From assembly GCF_029714305.1 (NCBI RefSeq), contig NZ_CP121647.1, positions 5,476,501 through 5,540,500 on the forward strand: a DNA stretch of 64,000 bases. The letters run 5' to 3'. The position numbers were made by a program, and so were the translations under genes. This DNA comes from Bradyrhizobium sp. CB3481. Its GTDB lineage: Bacteria > Pseudomonadota > Alphaproteobacteria > Rhizobiales > Xanthobacteraceae. Below the pieces are notes generated by a model. The model did not search any database. It was given only the letters and a program-made list of their open reading frames with translations, and was not told where the DNA came from. This document shows, one piece after another, positions 17,508-26,380 of the stretch. Position 1 is the first letter of the stretch. Every line of letters starts with the position of its first letter.

Positions 17508-18701
17508 ATGCTCAAGGGCATCAAGGTTTTGAGTTTCACGCACTTTCTGCAGGGGCCTGCGGCTGTGCAGATGCTCGCGGACGCCGGCGCGGACGTAATT
17601 AAGATTGAGCCTCCTGGAGGCGCATTTGAACGCGGCTGGTCTGGCTTAGATGCTTTCAAGGAAGGCGTGAGTATTTTCTTTTTGCTCGGCAATCGCAACC
17701 AGCGGAGCCTGTCGCTAGATCTTCGTAACGAAAAGGCGAAGAAGATCGTATTGCACATGGTGCGCGAAGCCGACGTGCTGGTTGAGAACTACCGACCGGG
17801 CGTCCTGGAGCGGCTTGGCTTCGGCTATGCAGATATGAAGGCGGTCAACCCCCGCCTCGTTTATTGCTCCTGCTCGGGCTATGGATCGTCCGGCCCCTAC
17901 TTGAAACGGCCTGGCCAGGACATGTTGCTGCAGGCGATGAGCGGGATGACCATGCTCACGGGCGGGGCCGACGCGCCGCCAACCCCGGTTGGCTCCGCAA
18001 TTGTCGATCAGCACGCCGCCGCGCTGGCAGCGTTCGGCGTCGTTTCGGCGCTGCTTTCGCGTCAGCTCACCGGACGCGGCGCGCTGGTGGAGAGCAATCT
18101 TCTCAATGCCGCCCTCGATCTGCAGATTGAGCCATTTACCTATTATCTCAACAAGGGCCGGCTCTGGGCTCGCACGGATCCGCCACTGGGCAGCCGCTTC
18201 CACCCCGCTCCGTACGGGATCTATCGCACGGCGGACGGCTGGATAGCGATTTCGCTGACCCCGATATCGCAGATGGCAGCGGCACTCGACTATCCGCCGC
18301 TGGCAGCTTTCAACGACCTTAAGGATCCGATGCGTCGGCGCGACGAGATCCATCACATTATCTATGAGCGCGTGCAGACCCGTAAAACGGCGGAGTGGAT
18401 ACAGATCTTCGATGCCCACAACATCTGGCACGCGCCCGTGAATGACTATGAGGAGGTCGAAACCGATCCGCAGGTCGCACATAACAAGATGATCATGACG
18501 GTCGAGCACCCTCAAGCGGGCGAGGTGCGGCTCCTAGCGCACCCGGTCCGCTACGACGGCGAGGCGCCGCCGCTACGGCGATTGCCGCCGCGACAAGGCG
18601 AACATACCAGGGAAATCCTATCCGAGCTCGGCTATGCAGCGGACGAGATCGACGCATTGCGTGACGGCGGAATAGCCATCACCGAGAAGGCCGTGCCGTG
18701 A
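17508..18701 (+). CDS. CaiB/BaiF family (class III) CoA transferase
   Basis: Family III CoA transferase (397 aa), moving CoA between carboxylic acids. The protein starts MLKGIKVLSFTHFLQGPAAV at 17508. It has the typical LADAGADVIKIEPPGG block, the LGNRNQRSLSLDLRNEKAK segment, VENYRPGVLERLGFGY, and CSGYGSSGPYLKRPGQDMLL, whose final Asp is the position that forms the covalent acyl/CoA intermediate. A much earlier start is open but only reads through an acyl-CoA dehydrogenase relic. Its stop overlaps the MaoC start (GTGA). A second, frameshifted paralogue lies at 40139-41352. It probably activates the acid that feeds the hydratases. Confidence 0.92.
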   Translation: MLKGIKVLSFTHFLQGPAAVQMLADAGADVIKIEPPGGAFERGWSGLDAFKEGVSIFFLLGNRNQRSLSLDLRNEKAKKIVLHMVREADVLVENYRPGVLERLGFGYADMKAVNPRLVYCSCSGYGSSGPYLKRPGQDMLLQAMSGMTMLTGGADAPPTPVGSAIVDQHAAALAAFGVVSALLSRQLTGRGALVESNLLNAALDLQIEPFTYYLNKGRLWARTDPPLGSRFHPAPYGIYRTADGWIAISLTPISQMAAALDYPPLAAFNDLKDPMRRRDEIHHIIYERVQTRKTAEWIQIFDAHNIWHAPVNDYEEVETDPQVAHNKMIMTVEHPQAGEVRLLAHPVRYDGEAPPLRRLPPRQGEHTREILSELGYAADEIDALRDGGIAITEKAVP

Positions 18702-19141
18702 TCATCGCAAAGAAGCCGGCATTCTGGCAGGTACCGAGCTTCAGCAAGTTCGACATTGGCCGAACGCACACCGTGACGCGCACGTTCAGCGAAACGGAAG
18801 TTGACGCATTCGGCTGCCTCTCAGGAGACCTCAACCCATTGCACATGAATGACGAATTCGCCTCGCATTCCCCGTTCGGCAGGCGGGTCGTGCACGGTCT
18901 GCTCACGGCGGCCCTGGTGTCGCGGACGCATAGCGGACTGACCGGACCCGGATTTGCCTATGTCGGACAGGAACTGCCATTCCTGAAATCCGGGGTTCAT
19001 CGACAAGATCACGATGGAGGTCACTACTGTCTGCAAGAAGGAAGCCAAGCGATTCTGATCTTGGATACGATGGTCCGCAAACACACGGGCGAGGCGGTCC
19101 TCAGCGGACTTTCGGCTTACAGGTGTCTGAGCTTCAGATAG
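18698..19141 (+). CDS. MaoC-like hydratase with two compensating frameshifts
   Basis: A hot-dog-fold (R)-enoyl-CoA hydratase-like protein (147 aa). The hydratase motif FGCLSGDLNPLHMNDEFASH with SPFGRRVVHGLL supplies the catalytic Asp and His. It begins at a GTG overlapping the CaiB stop. From about 18995 to 19055 the annotated frame (VHRQDHDGGHYC...) is unlike the family, whereas the neighbouring frame reads FIDKITMEVTTVCKKEAKRF, as expected; normal sequence LILDTMVRKHTGEAVLSG then returns. So about +1 near 18993 and -1 near 19055 cancel out. Either two real indels scrambled about 20 residues or the assembly has errors. Confidence 0.85.
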   Translation: MIIAKKPAFWQVPSFSKFDIGRTHTVTRTFSETEVDAFGCLSGDLNPLHMNDEFASHSPFGRRVVHGLLTAALVSRTHSGLTGPGFAYVGQELPFLKSGVHRQDHDGGHYCLQEGSQAILILDTMVRKHTGEAVLSGLSAYRCLSFR

Positions 19142-19230
19142 GTTTGGTTGCACTGCAGCAGAAATTCATCAGATGCTGGATGCTCAAAACACGGGCTGGC
19201 TTATTGCCGTCAGCGAGGCTATAAAGAATG

Positions 19231-19248
19231 TCTGAAATCGTTTTCAGA
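19231..19248. promoter_or_regulatory. LacI-type operator ahead of the AraC gene
   Basis: TCTGAAATCGTTTTCAGA is an inverted repeat with the central CG typical of LacI/GalR-family operators. The same site, 17 of 18 bases identical, lies at 41423-41440 between caiB2 and the LacI gene. It overlaps an ATG at 19228 that would otherwise extend the AraC protein, and so argues for a start further down. The LacI regulator at 41654 is the natural candidate to bind it. Confidence 0.7.
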
Positions 19249-19266
19249 ACTCAACGATCACTAGCC

Positions 19267-20262
19267 ATGGCGTCCGCAGAGCCGATGGATGACGCAGAAG
19301 GACCAATTCCGGCGAGGCTAAGTCAACGACCGGCGGCAGTCCGTTCCTTCTTTTCACGGGGCCAGCCAGCGCACCGGCAACCATGTTGTTCACTGCCGGT
19401 CGTGAAGATCGAGCATTATGATTACGGCTCCGAGATCAAGTCGCTCAACATCCATTTTGCTCCCCTGGAGAAGATGAAATCGACGCTGCCCTACCCGCAT
19501 CGGCACGACTTCTATCACATCGTATGGGTGACCCGCGGCACCGGCTGCCATATCATCGACTCCGTCAAATATGAGGTCCGGCCGAACAGCCTGTTCTTCA
19601 TGGCCCCAGGGCAGATCCACGATTTCACGCTCTCAGAAGACGCGATCGGTCACACCATCAGCTTCAGCCCGGAATTCTTCGCTCTCAGAGTCCACAACAG
19701 GCATTCGCTCATCGACATTCCGATCTACAGTATCGAAAATTTCAACAATGCCCTTTATCTGGACGATATGCAGGCCGAGAGTCTCCGCCAGATCACGGAC
19801 GCCATGATCGAAGAATACACGGCGGAGAAGACCGGGCATGAGGATGTGATCTGGTCCTATTTGCGGATCTTCCTCACGAAGACGTCGCGTATAGCCGTAC
19901 CTTGCGCCATCGCCGACCTGTCGTCCCGAAACCTGCTCCTGTCACGCCGCTTCAAGAGCGCGCTAGAGAAGAATTTCGGCACCATAAACGAGACGGCGGA
20001 ATATGCCAGGCTTCTGAAGGTGACCGAGCGCGCGCTGAACGAAGCCACTCGCCAAGCCCTTGGTTCAACCGCCGCCCAGCTCATTCGCGAGCGGATCATG
20101 CTGGAAGCCAAGCGACTGCTGCTGCACTCCGATATCAGCGTGGCCGAGATCGCCGATCGTCTCGGCTTCGAGGACCCGGCCTACTTCAGCCGCTGTTTCA
20201 AGAAGCACACCACCCGCTCGCCGATCGAATTCCGCCAGAGCCTCGCCACGCTAAACCTCTGA
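19267..20262 (+). CDS. AraC-family transcriptional regulator
   Basis: A sugar-responsive AraC-type activator (about 331 aa from 19267). An N-terminal cupin-like sensing domain is visible: LPYPHRHDFYHIVWVTRGTG then VRPNSLFFMAPGQIHDF. The C-terminal double HTH has SDISVAEIADRLGFEDPAYF followed by SRCFKKHTTRSPIEFRQ. A start at 19228 is possible but would lie inside the operator. It stands directly before the GH88 gene on the same strand and probably controls it. It may also respond to the sugar released, judging by the family. Confidence 0.88.
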   Translation: MASAEPMDDAEGPIPARLSQRPAAVRSFFSRGQPAHRQPCCSLPVVKIEHYDYGSEIKSLNIHFAPLEKMKSTLPYPHRHDFYHIVWVTRGTGCHIIDSVKYEVRPNSLFFMAPGQIHDFTLSEDAIGHTISFSPEFFALRVHNRHSLIDIPIYSIENFNNALYLDDMQAESLRQITDAMIEEYTAEKTGHEDVIWSYLRIFLTKTSRIAVPCAIADLSSRNLLLSRRFKSALEKNFGTINETAEYARLLKVTERALNEATRQALGSTAAQLIRERIMLEAKRLLLHSDISVAEIADRLGFEDPAYFSRCFKKHTTRSPIEFRQSLATLNL

Positions 20263-20357
20263 TCCGATCGCTGAATAAACCAAAATGGTTGCCCTCCAAC
20301 CGATCGGGCGGTCGCTACGAAGATCTCACCTAGCCTTTTGTTCTCTCGGAAAGAAGC

Positions 20358-21581
20358 ATGCTGGACCCCACCAATAATTCGATCGAGCTCACTGCCGCGC
20401 AGCGGCGACTGTTCACCGAGATCTTGGACGTCATGGCTCGCAAAGTGGCCGAAGACGAGCCGACATTGGGCGTCGAATTTCCGCATGTCACGGCACCAGA
20501 CGGCTCCTGGATTAAGCTGCCAGCTTCGCTGTCGGCTGGCTATGACGGCGAAGCCTGGAGCCACGGCAACTGGCTGTGCGGCTTCTGGGTGGGCCTGCTG
20601 TTGACTTCTTATCTGCATACCAATGAGACGAAATACCTGATCTGGGCGCGCGAACGCATGCGGCTCGTGGCTCAGCGCGCCGACGACCCCAACACCCATG
20701 ATATCGGCTTCATATTTGACAGCAGCGCTATTCCCGCGCACGTGATCACCGGCGATCGCTGGTATGCAGATATCGCGATGAAGGCGGCCGGCAAGCTGCG
20801 GGCGCGGATTATCACAACGCGAAGCGGCGCGTATCTCGCCTCCTGGGGGCCGCTGGAGGACCCCCGCGGCCAATGCAGTTCAGCGATCGACACCATGGCT
20901 AATCTCTCGCTGTTGTATTGGGCTACCAATTATAGCGGCGATCGCAGCTATCGCCTGGCCGCCGAAGCGCATGCCGACATGACCGCAAAGGCTTTCATTC
21001 GCCCTGATCATTCCACCTATCATGCGATTGAGTACGACGTGGTGAGCGGCGCGCGGAAGCGCGGCTATACGTTCCAGGGAGCAGGCAACGAATCCGCCTG
21101 GGCCCGCGGTCAGAGCTGGGCGATCTACGGGTATGTCAACTCCGCGCGGGAGACCGGGCAGCGCCGATATCTGGACCTCGCCGAACAGCTTGCAAATTAC
21201 CATATGAAGCGGCTCGCTGGACGCCAGATCCCGCCGTGGGACTTCGATGCGGCGGAGGCCGACGCGGAAATTAAGGACACGGCAGCAGCGGCCGTGATCT
21301 CATCCGCGTTGCTCGAACTGGGGCGGCTGCATCCCGATCGTACCGCAGCTGCAGCGTGGATTAACAAGGGATTGGCGATGCTGGAAGCGCTATGCCGCAA
21401 TGAGTTTGCGCGAGAGGGGTCGCATCGCGGCTTATTGAAGAATTCCTGCTACTCGAAGCCTCACAATGAGGGTGTGCGCAGCGCGACCATGTTCGGCGAC
21501 TTCTTCTTCGCCGAGGCGTTGTGCCGCGTCATGCTGCCCGGTCAGTTCCGACCTCTGAAGGCGGTGCCGACACTCGCGTGA
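20358..21581 (+). CDS. GH88 unsaturated glucuronyl hydrolase
   Basis: A 407-residue alpha/alpha-barrel hydrolase that removes 4,5-unsaturated uronic acid from oligosaccharide ends by hydrating the vinyl ether. Both acidic residues found essential in Bacillus UGL have equivalents: Asp in NTHDIGFIF (about 115) and Asp in SSAIDTMANLSLLYWATN (about 178). The WSHGNWLCGFWVGLL and GAGNESAWARGQSWAIYGYV blocks match the family. There is no signal peptide, so it should act in the cytoplasm on imported sugars. Such substrates normally come from polysaccharide lyases, none of which is visible here. A diverged second GH88 lies at 22723-23931. Confidence 0.88.
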   Translation: MLDPTNNSIELTAAQRRLFTEILDVMARKVAEDEPTLGVEFPHVTAPDGSWIKLPASLSAGYDGEAWSHGNWLCGFWVGLLLTSYLHTNETKYLIWARERMRLVAQRADDPNTHDIGFIFDSSAIPAHVITGDRWYADIAMKAAGKLRARIITTRSGAYLASWGPLEDPRGQCSSAIDTMANLSLLYWATNYSGDRSYRLAAEAHADMTAKAFIRPDHSTYHAIEYDVVSGARKRGYTFQGAGNESAWARGQSWAIYGYVNSARETGQRRYLDLAEQLANYHMKRLAGRQIPPWDFDAAEADAEIKDTAAAAVISSALLELGRLHPDRTAAAAWINKGLAMLEALCRNEFAREGSHRGLLKNSCYSKPHNEGVRSATMFGDFFFAEALCRVMLPGQFRPLKAVPTLA

Positions 21582-21794
21582 GGTGAACTGGCGTTGCCGA
21601 CGTGATCTGCCCGGCAGGTGCGACTTCCGGTTCCGAACCCGCTCGCAATCCGTCAACGACACTTTCTCGATAGTCGCACATTCAGCCGGCTTTCCACAAT
21701 TAAGGCCTTTTATAACAGCCACACGGCCTGAGCTCGGCCGCCGAGTGTTCTCCAGCGGGAGCTTAAACCGCTGGCCGCCCCTAAGCCGTGCTGG

Positions 21795-22271
21795 TCACCA
21801 GCATGCGATAGAAGCCATTGGTAAAGTGAAGCCGGCTTTGACCCTGTCCAAAACGACCATACTTTCAACGCGCTTTATGTCTGGGTTTTCGTGTACTAGA
21901 CACCGAGTGAAGTGCTCGTACTCTTCCAAATTATTTGCTGTTACTAGGAGAACGAAGTCGGTCGGTCCGGTAACATAGAATCCGCTCATCACTTCAGGCA
22001 TTTTGCGGATTGCCCGCTTAAAGCTATCGATTATGTCGGTCCGATCACGCTCAAACGAAATGAGAACCAACAAGCTCAGGTTCCGTCCGATTGCTTTTGG
22101 GGAGACGATTGAAACGTCGCCTTCTATGATGCGGCCCGATCGTAGGCGTTTCAGTCGGCGCTGAACTCCGGATGCAGACAAACCGACCTTCGCGCCGAGT
22201 TCTTCACTGCTCAGGCGATTGTTGCGCTGCACGAGGTCAAGAAGACGAGCATCGATTTTGTCGAGTTGCAT
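21795..22271 (-). CDS. Lrp/AsnC-family transcriptional regulator
   Basis: A 158-residue regulator. The HTH reads MQLDKIDARLLDLVQRNNRL, then SSEELGAKVGLSASGVQRRL, and the RAM ligand domain follows, with MSGFYVTGPTDFVLLVTANN. The start at 22271 gives the canonical N terminus; in-frame starts at 22283 and 22370 only lengthen it. It is convergent with the GH88 gene. Lrp-type proteins often sense amino acids; what this one senses and controls is unknown. Confidence 0.88.
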   Translation of the reverse strand: MQLDKIDARLLDLVQRNNRLSSEELGAKVGLSASGVQRRLKRLRSGRIIEGDVSIVSPKAIGRNLSLLVLISFERDRTDIIDSFKRAIRKMPEVMSGFYVTGPTDFVLLVTANNLEEYEHFTRCLVHENPDIKRVESMVVLDRVKAGFTLPMASIACW

Positions 22272-22722
22272 GGCTGGGACCATGTTTAAGAGATCGAAAT
22301 CGGGAAACCTGATGAGCAGTTCGCGATCGGACGAGTTAGCAGAGTAAACGTCGGAAGCGCCTATGCGCACTCTCGCTGCGGGATCAGCTTAAAGATGTCT
22401 CGGCGCAGCCAAATTGTTTATCGATGCCGTCAAACCGAAACTCCAGTGCTCGCGGCCGGCGACGTGCGAGGGCAGACATCGACCACTGTGTCGCGCTTCT
22501 TGACCGACCACAGCAACTGCTCGGAACAATTGACCAGAATCTGCCGTCGACACGCTGGTCGATCGTGCAGTCAAGAACACGGTTCTGGCCTCCGAGGTCG
22601 AGGTCACCGCTTTCCGTGAACTGGGTGGAAGCGACCGAGAATCGGCCGCTGTAGACCGGAGACGCTGCTCTTGTCATGACATGCTTCCCACGTATCGGGA
22701 GAGGTGAGTTCGATCGATACGT
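22272..22722. other. Intergenic, unrecognised open frames
   Basis: A minus-strand frame of 97 codons (22384-22677) is open but contains no recognised motif, and both strands have competing frames. It probably holds the Lrp promoter and perhaps a decayed gene. I make no gene call. Confidence 0.35.
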
Positions 22723-23931
22723 CTAGATCTTTTCCGCTTCGATCAAACCATCGAGAATGTTCAGCGACTCCAGCAGATAATAGGAGCCGAAGATCGTCTC
22801 AGCATTGGTCGCGGAGTCCCGCGCGCGGGCGTCGCGTCGTTTGTTGAAGCAGGCGCCGACCAGCATGCCCTGCGGACGATCCTCCCCTGCCCCGACTGGC
22901 GTAAGATAGCCGTCAATCAGAGCTCGTGCCGTGCGCTCGCCTGCGTCCTGATATTTCGCGCGGAGATCAGCGGAGGGCGCAAGCCGCCCAAGCTTGAGCA
23001 GCGCCGAGCAAGCGATTGCCGTAGCCGCCGTATCGGTTTCGGTATTGGGAATCGCGGGATCATCGAAATCCCAGAACGCTACAAGGCCGGGCGGCACATG
23101 CGACAGCCACCAGTCGGCGCCCGCGATCAACTGCTGCATCCAGCGCTTTTCCTGCGGACAATGAGCAAGCGCGATTGCGACATAGACAAGACCCCAGGCC
23201 TGCGCCCGCCCCCAAATGCTGCCTTCGCTAAAGCCCTTGTGAGTAAAATGGCGAACGACCTCGCCGTTCGCCGAATTGAGCTCGCTCGACTGTAGGATCG
23301 AGCCATCGGTCCGCATGTGAATGTCCAGCACTCGCGTCGTATGTCGCGCGGCGATGTCGGCGAATGAAGCTTCTCCTGTCCTGTTCGCTGCCCAGAACAG
23401 AAGTGGAACCGCCTGCATAGAATCGATACTGCTGAAGGAATTGCCTACGTCCTGCGACTCCTCGGCGTCACCCCCGAGCGGAATGAGGTCTAGCCTCGTG
23501 TCGAATTGGCTTTTCAGCGATTGCGCAGCATCGAGCGCCAACGCCGCGGCATCCTTGTCCGCGCACAGGAGGTCGCCTAGTGCAACGCCGTAGTAGAACC
23601 CAAAACCCTTGAATGCAGTTTGCAGATGCGCCCGCGGCTTGAGCCGGCTGCTCCACAGCGCTGCAGCATCCAGGTATCTGGAGTTCCCCGTTCGTCGCGC
23701 AAACCACCACAACATGCCCGGCCACGCGCCGCCGGTCCAGTCGCCGTCGACCGTCGTCGTCCACTTTCCCGTCGCGGCATCGGCCCAATGCGGAAAATCA
23801 GATTGTAGGCTATCGAGCGTCTGATCGACCCGGCAGCGCATCCGCTCGATCGCCTCTCCCCATCGCGGCTTTGCTGTGCTCACCATTTCCCTCCAGTTCT
23901 CGTTCCAACCGCCTTTTCCATCTACAAACAT
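22723..23931 (-). CDS. GH88-like glycoside hydrolase, second copy
   Basis: A second, distant GH88 family protein (402 aa, or 387 from an internal ATG at 23886). Family blocks are DGDWTGGAWPGMLWWFARRT, FSSIDSMQAVPLLFWAANRT (Asp about 170, aligned with one catalytic Asp) and GSIWGRAQAWGLVYV. At the other acidic position, where the first copy has HDIGF, this one reads KGFGF (about 108-112), so that Asp is missing. It may use another residue or act on a different glycoside. It is the last gene of the ABC importer operon, 27 bases after maoC, and has no signal peptide. Confidence 0.85.
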   Translation of the reverse strand: MFVDGKGGWNENWREMVSTAKPRWGEAIERMRCRVDQTLDSLQSDFPHWADAATGKWTTTVDGDWTGGAWPGMLWWFARRTGNSRYLDAAALWSSRLKPRAHLQTAFKGFGFYYGVALGDLLCADKDAAALALDAAQSLKSQFDTRLDLIPLGGDAEESQDVGNSFSSIDSMQAVPLLFWAANRTGEASFADIAARHTTRVLDIHMRTDGSILQSSELNSANGEVVRHFTHKGFSEGSIWGRAQAWGLVYVAIALAHCPQEKRWMQQLIAGADWWLSHVPPGLVAFWDFDDPAIPNTETDTAATAIACSALLKLGRLAPSADLRAKYQDAGERTARALIDGYLTPVGAGEDRPQGMLVGACFNKRRDARARDSATNAETIFGSYYLLESLNILDGLIEAEKI

Positions 23932-23958
23932 CTGCGATCGCCCTCTGCACGGGATCGC

Positions 23959-24414
23959 CTAGGACGCCGCCCTGTTCGTCGCGTTACGCGTCCATCTGAG
24001 GTGATGCTTGGCTACGGCGACGAGTTCGCCAAGTTGATTGGTGACGTCCACATTGGCGAGCGTGCGGCGGCGCTCCTCGTCGATTCCGCTGATGGTACAG
24101 GTCACCGTCACTGTGTCGTTGATGTAAACGGGTTTTAGAAACCGCACGCCATCGTAGCCGAGCGATACAGGCGTTGAATCGGCGCCCGTCCGCAGGCTTT
24201 CTTCAATCATTCGGGTCGAGGCTGCTGATATGAATCCGACCATCAACGCGCCATGGGCAATACGCTTGCCGTAAATCGAATGGCTCATGAATTCGTCGTC
24301 GATGTGGTTTTGCGCGAGATCTCCGGTCAGACCCGCAAAGAGATAGATGTCGGACTCTCCGACTGTTTTCGAAAATCGAACGCAATCGCCGACCTTCGCC
24401 CGCATCGCAGTCAT
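23959..24414 (-). CDS. MaoC-like (R)-enoyl-CoA hydratase
   Basis: A 151-residue hot-dog hydratase with the complete motif FAGLTGDLAQNHIDDEFMSH followed by SIYGKRIAHGALMVGF, including the catalytic Asp and His. Unlike the MaoC copy at 18698, its middle is regular (LKPVYINDTVTVTCTISGID). It lies between the importer ATPase (30-base gap) and the second GH88, in one minus-strand operon. A CoA-ester hydratase inside a sugar importer operon is unusual and suggests the imported compound carries an acyl group. Confidence 0.87.
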   Translation of the reverse strand: MTAMRAKVGDCVRFSKTVGESDIYLFAGLTGDLAQNHIDDEFMSHSIYGKRIAHGALMVGFISAASTRMIEESLRTGADSTPVSLGYDGVRFLKPVYINDTVTVTCTISGIDEERRRTLANVDVTNQLGELVAVAKHHLRWTRNATNRAAS

Positions 24415-24443
24415 TGTTCTTGCCTAACCGCCGTTCGCTATTT

Positions 24444-25559
24444 TCAAAGTGCAGGACGCGCACATTCTAATCGCCGTTCCGTTTTATGATCGAAACACTG
24501 CAGCGCCTTGCCATCCACCCAGAACTGCACCTTGGCATGAGGGCTGACCTCGGTCTCTGGCGAAATACGCGACGCCATGATCGTGCTGTCCGCAACCTTG
24601 AGAGCGATCACCAGTTCCGAGCCAAGCTGCTCGGTAACGGTGACGACACCGCTGAAGGATGAACCCGCCTTGTCGGATGGAATGCCAAGACGGATATGCT
24701 CGGGCCGGATACCCAGAGTAACCGTTTTGGCGCCATGCTTGCGCAGGACGGCCGCCTGTTCAAGCGGCAACTCGACTTTGAAATCCTTCGCCTGCGCCGA
24801 TATGACGCCGCGTTCTTCGACAAGCTCGACTTCCATAAAGTTCATGGCAGGCGCCCCAATGAAGCTCGCAACAAACCGGTTGGCGGGCCGATTGTAGATC
24901 TCCAGCGGCGTGCCGATCTGCTGAATCCAGCCGTCCTTCATGACTACAACTCGGTCGCCAAGAGTCATCGCCTCGACCTGATCATGGGTGACATAGACCG
25001 ATGTGGTAGGCACGCGCTCGCGCAGCGCCTTGATCTCGATCCGCATCTGCGCACGGAGCTTGGCATCTAGGTTCGAGAGCGGTTCGTCGAATAGGAAAAC
25101 TTGTGGGCGTCGAACGATACAGCGTCCAAGAGCCACACGCTGCTGCTGGCCGCCGGAAAGTTGAAATGGCTTGCGAGCCAGGAGCGGCTCCAGACCAAGC
25201 ATTTGCGTCGCGCGGGTGACTTCGCTCCTGATTTCCACCTCCGGGACTTTGCGATTTCGCAACCCGAATGCCAGATTATCAAACACCGTCATGTGCTGAT
25301 AAAGTGCATAGTTCTGGAACACCATCGCGATGTCACGATCCTTTGGCGGCACGTCATTGACGACTTTGTCGCCGATTCGGATAGTCCCTGCGCTGATGCT
25401 CTCCAGACCCGCGATCATGCGAAGCGTCGTCGACTTGCCACATCCGGATGGACCAACAAGCACCACGAATTCACCGTCCGCGATACTGATGTTGACCTCG
25501 TGGACAACCTGAAATGTGCCGTACTTTTTTACGATATCATGTAGAGCGATCTGCACCAT
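24444..25559 (-). CDS. Sugar ABC transporter ATPase (UgpC/MsmK type)
   Basis: The ATPase subunit of a carbohydrate importer (371 aa). Walker A is GPSGCGKST, the signature LSGGQQQRVALGRCI, Walker B VFLFDEPLSNLDAKLR, followed by the switch His in YVTHDQVEAMTLGDR. The C-terminal regulatory/TOBE domain (TLGIRPEHIRLG) is characteristic of the MalK/UgpC branch. The start at 25559 gives MVQIALHDIVKKYG; upstream open frame is ignored. It follows the two permease genes with a 23-base gap. Confidence 0.93.
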   Translation of the reverse strand: MVQIALHDIVKKYGTFQVVHEVNISIADGEFVVLVGPSGCGKSTTLRMIAGLESISAGTIRIGDKVVNDVPPKDRDIAMVFQNYALYQHMTVFDNLAFGLRNRKVPEVEIRSEVTRATQMLGLEPLLARKPFQLSGGQQQRVALGRCIVRRPQVFLFDEPLSNLDAKLRAQMRIEIKALRERVPTTSVYVTHDQVEAMTLGDRVVVMKDGWIQQIGTPLEIYNRPANRFVASFIGAPAMNFMEVELVEERGVISAQAKDFKVELPLEQAAVLRKHGAKTVTLGIRPEHIRLGIPSDKAGSSFSGVVTVTEQLGSELVIALKVADSTIMASRISPETEVSPHAKVQFWVDGKALQCFDHKTERRLECARPAL

Positions 25560-25582
25560 AACCTTCCTCTGAGCCGCGCCTG

Positions 25583-26380
25583 CTACATCTGTAGCCCGCG
25601 AATGACGTATTTCTGACCAAAGCTGGTCACCAGCAGCGCTGGCATCATCGCAAGCACGGCCGTCGCGCTCATCAAATTCCATTCCGTTCCGGTCTCGGTG
25701 ACGAATTGCGCCATAGTCGATGTGATGAGGGGCGTGCGTTTGCCTGAAAGGATCAGGACGAACAAAAACTCATTCCACGTCGAGAGCCAGCAAAGGATCG
25801 CCAGCGCGGCTATCCCGGGCATTGCAGCGGGTAGCGCGACGCGACAGAATGCACCCCATCGTGTGCAGCCGTCGATCAGAGCCGCATACTCCATCGACGG
25901 GTTGATGCCGTCAAAAAACCCCTTCATCAGCCATGAGAAGAAGCAGACGTGCACCGCGATGTGCGGCAGTAACAGACCGAGATACGTATCATAGATCCCA
26001 AGGCGGGTATTGACCAGATACAGCGGCAGCACCCAGGAGATGTAGGGAACGGTACGGAAGAGATAGATGGTCGCAAACCAGCTGCGCTGGATCCAGCCGC
26101 CGAAGCGCGACAGCTCCGTAATGCCAAGCGATAGAATGGTCGCTAATGTTGAAAGCACGAAGCTGTTCCAGACCGCTTCCAACATCTGGGACTGATGAAG
26201 CACTTCGACGAAATTGTTGAGCGTGAAATTGGTGCCGCGCCAGATGTAGAATACGCCCGACGCGGGACGGAGCGACGTAACGCCCAAGATCACGATCGGC
26301 CCGACGAACAGAACGAATATCGCGGCGACGCTGATCGCAAAGATAGCACGCCGCAGACTACCAAGTGCGAGCGCAATCAT
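25583..26380 (-). CDS. Sugar ABC transporter permease (MalG/UgpE type)
   Basis: An inner-membrane permease (265 aa) with six predicted helices, from FAISVAAIFVLFVGPIVILG near the start to a MSATAVLAMMPALLVTS helix near the end. The cytoplasmic EAA loop, which contacts the ATPase, is EYAALIDGCTRWGAFCRVAL followed by PAAMPGIAALAI. The ATG overlaps the stop of the other permease (ATGA). It should form a heterodimer with that permease for one importer. Confidence 0.92.
   Translation of the reverse strand: MIALALGSLRRAIFAISVAAIFVLFVGPIVILGVTSLRPASGVFYIWRGTNFTLNNFVEVLHQSQMLEAVWNSFVLSTLATILSLGITELSRFGGWIQRSWFATIYLFRTVPYISWVLPLYLVNTRLGIYDTYLGLLLPHIAVHVCFFSWLMKGFFDGINPSMEYAALIDGCTRWGAFCRVALPAAMPGIAALAILCWLSTWNEFLFVLILSGKRTPLITSTMAQFVTETGTEWNLMSATAVLAMMPALLVTSFGQKYVIRGLQM

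Noticed and set aside
17715..18515. 266-codon minus-strand frame
   Set aside because: Shadow of the CaiB gene; no recognisable features.
19228..19266. Longer AraC N terminus from the ATG at 19228
   Set aside because: The extra codons coincide with the LacI-type operator repeated at 41423, so the sequence is better explained as a regulatory site.
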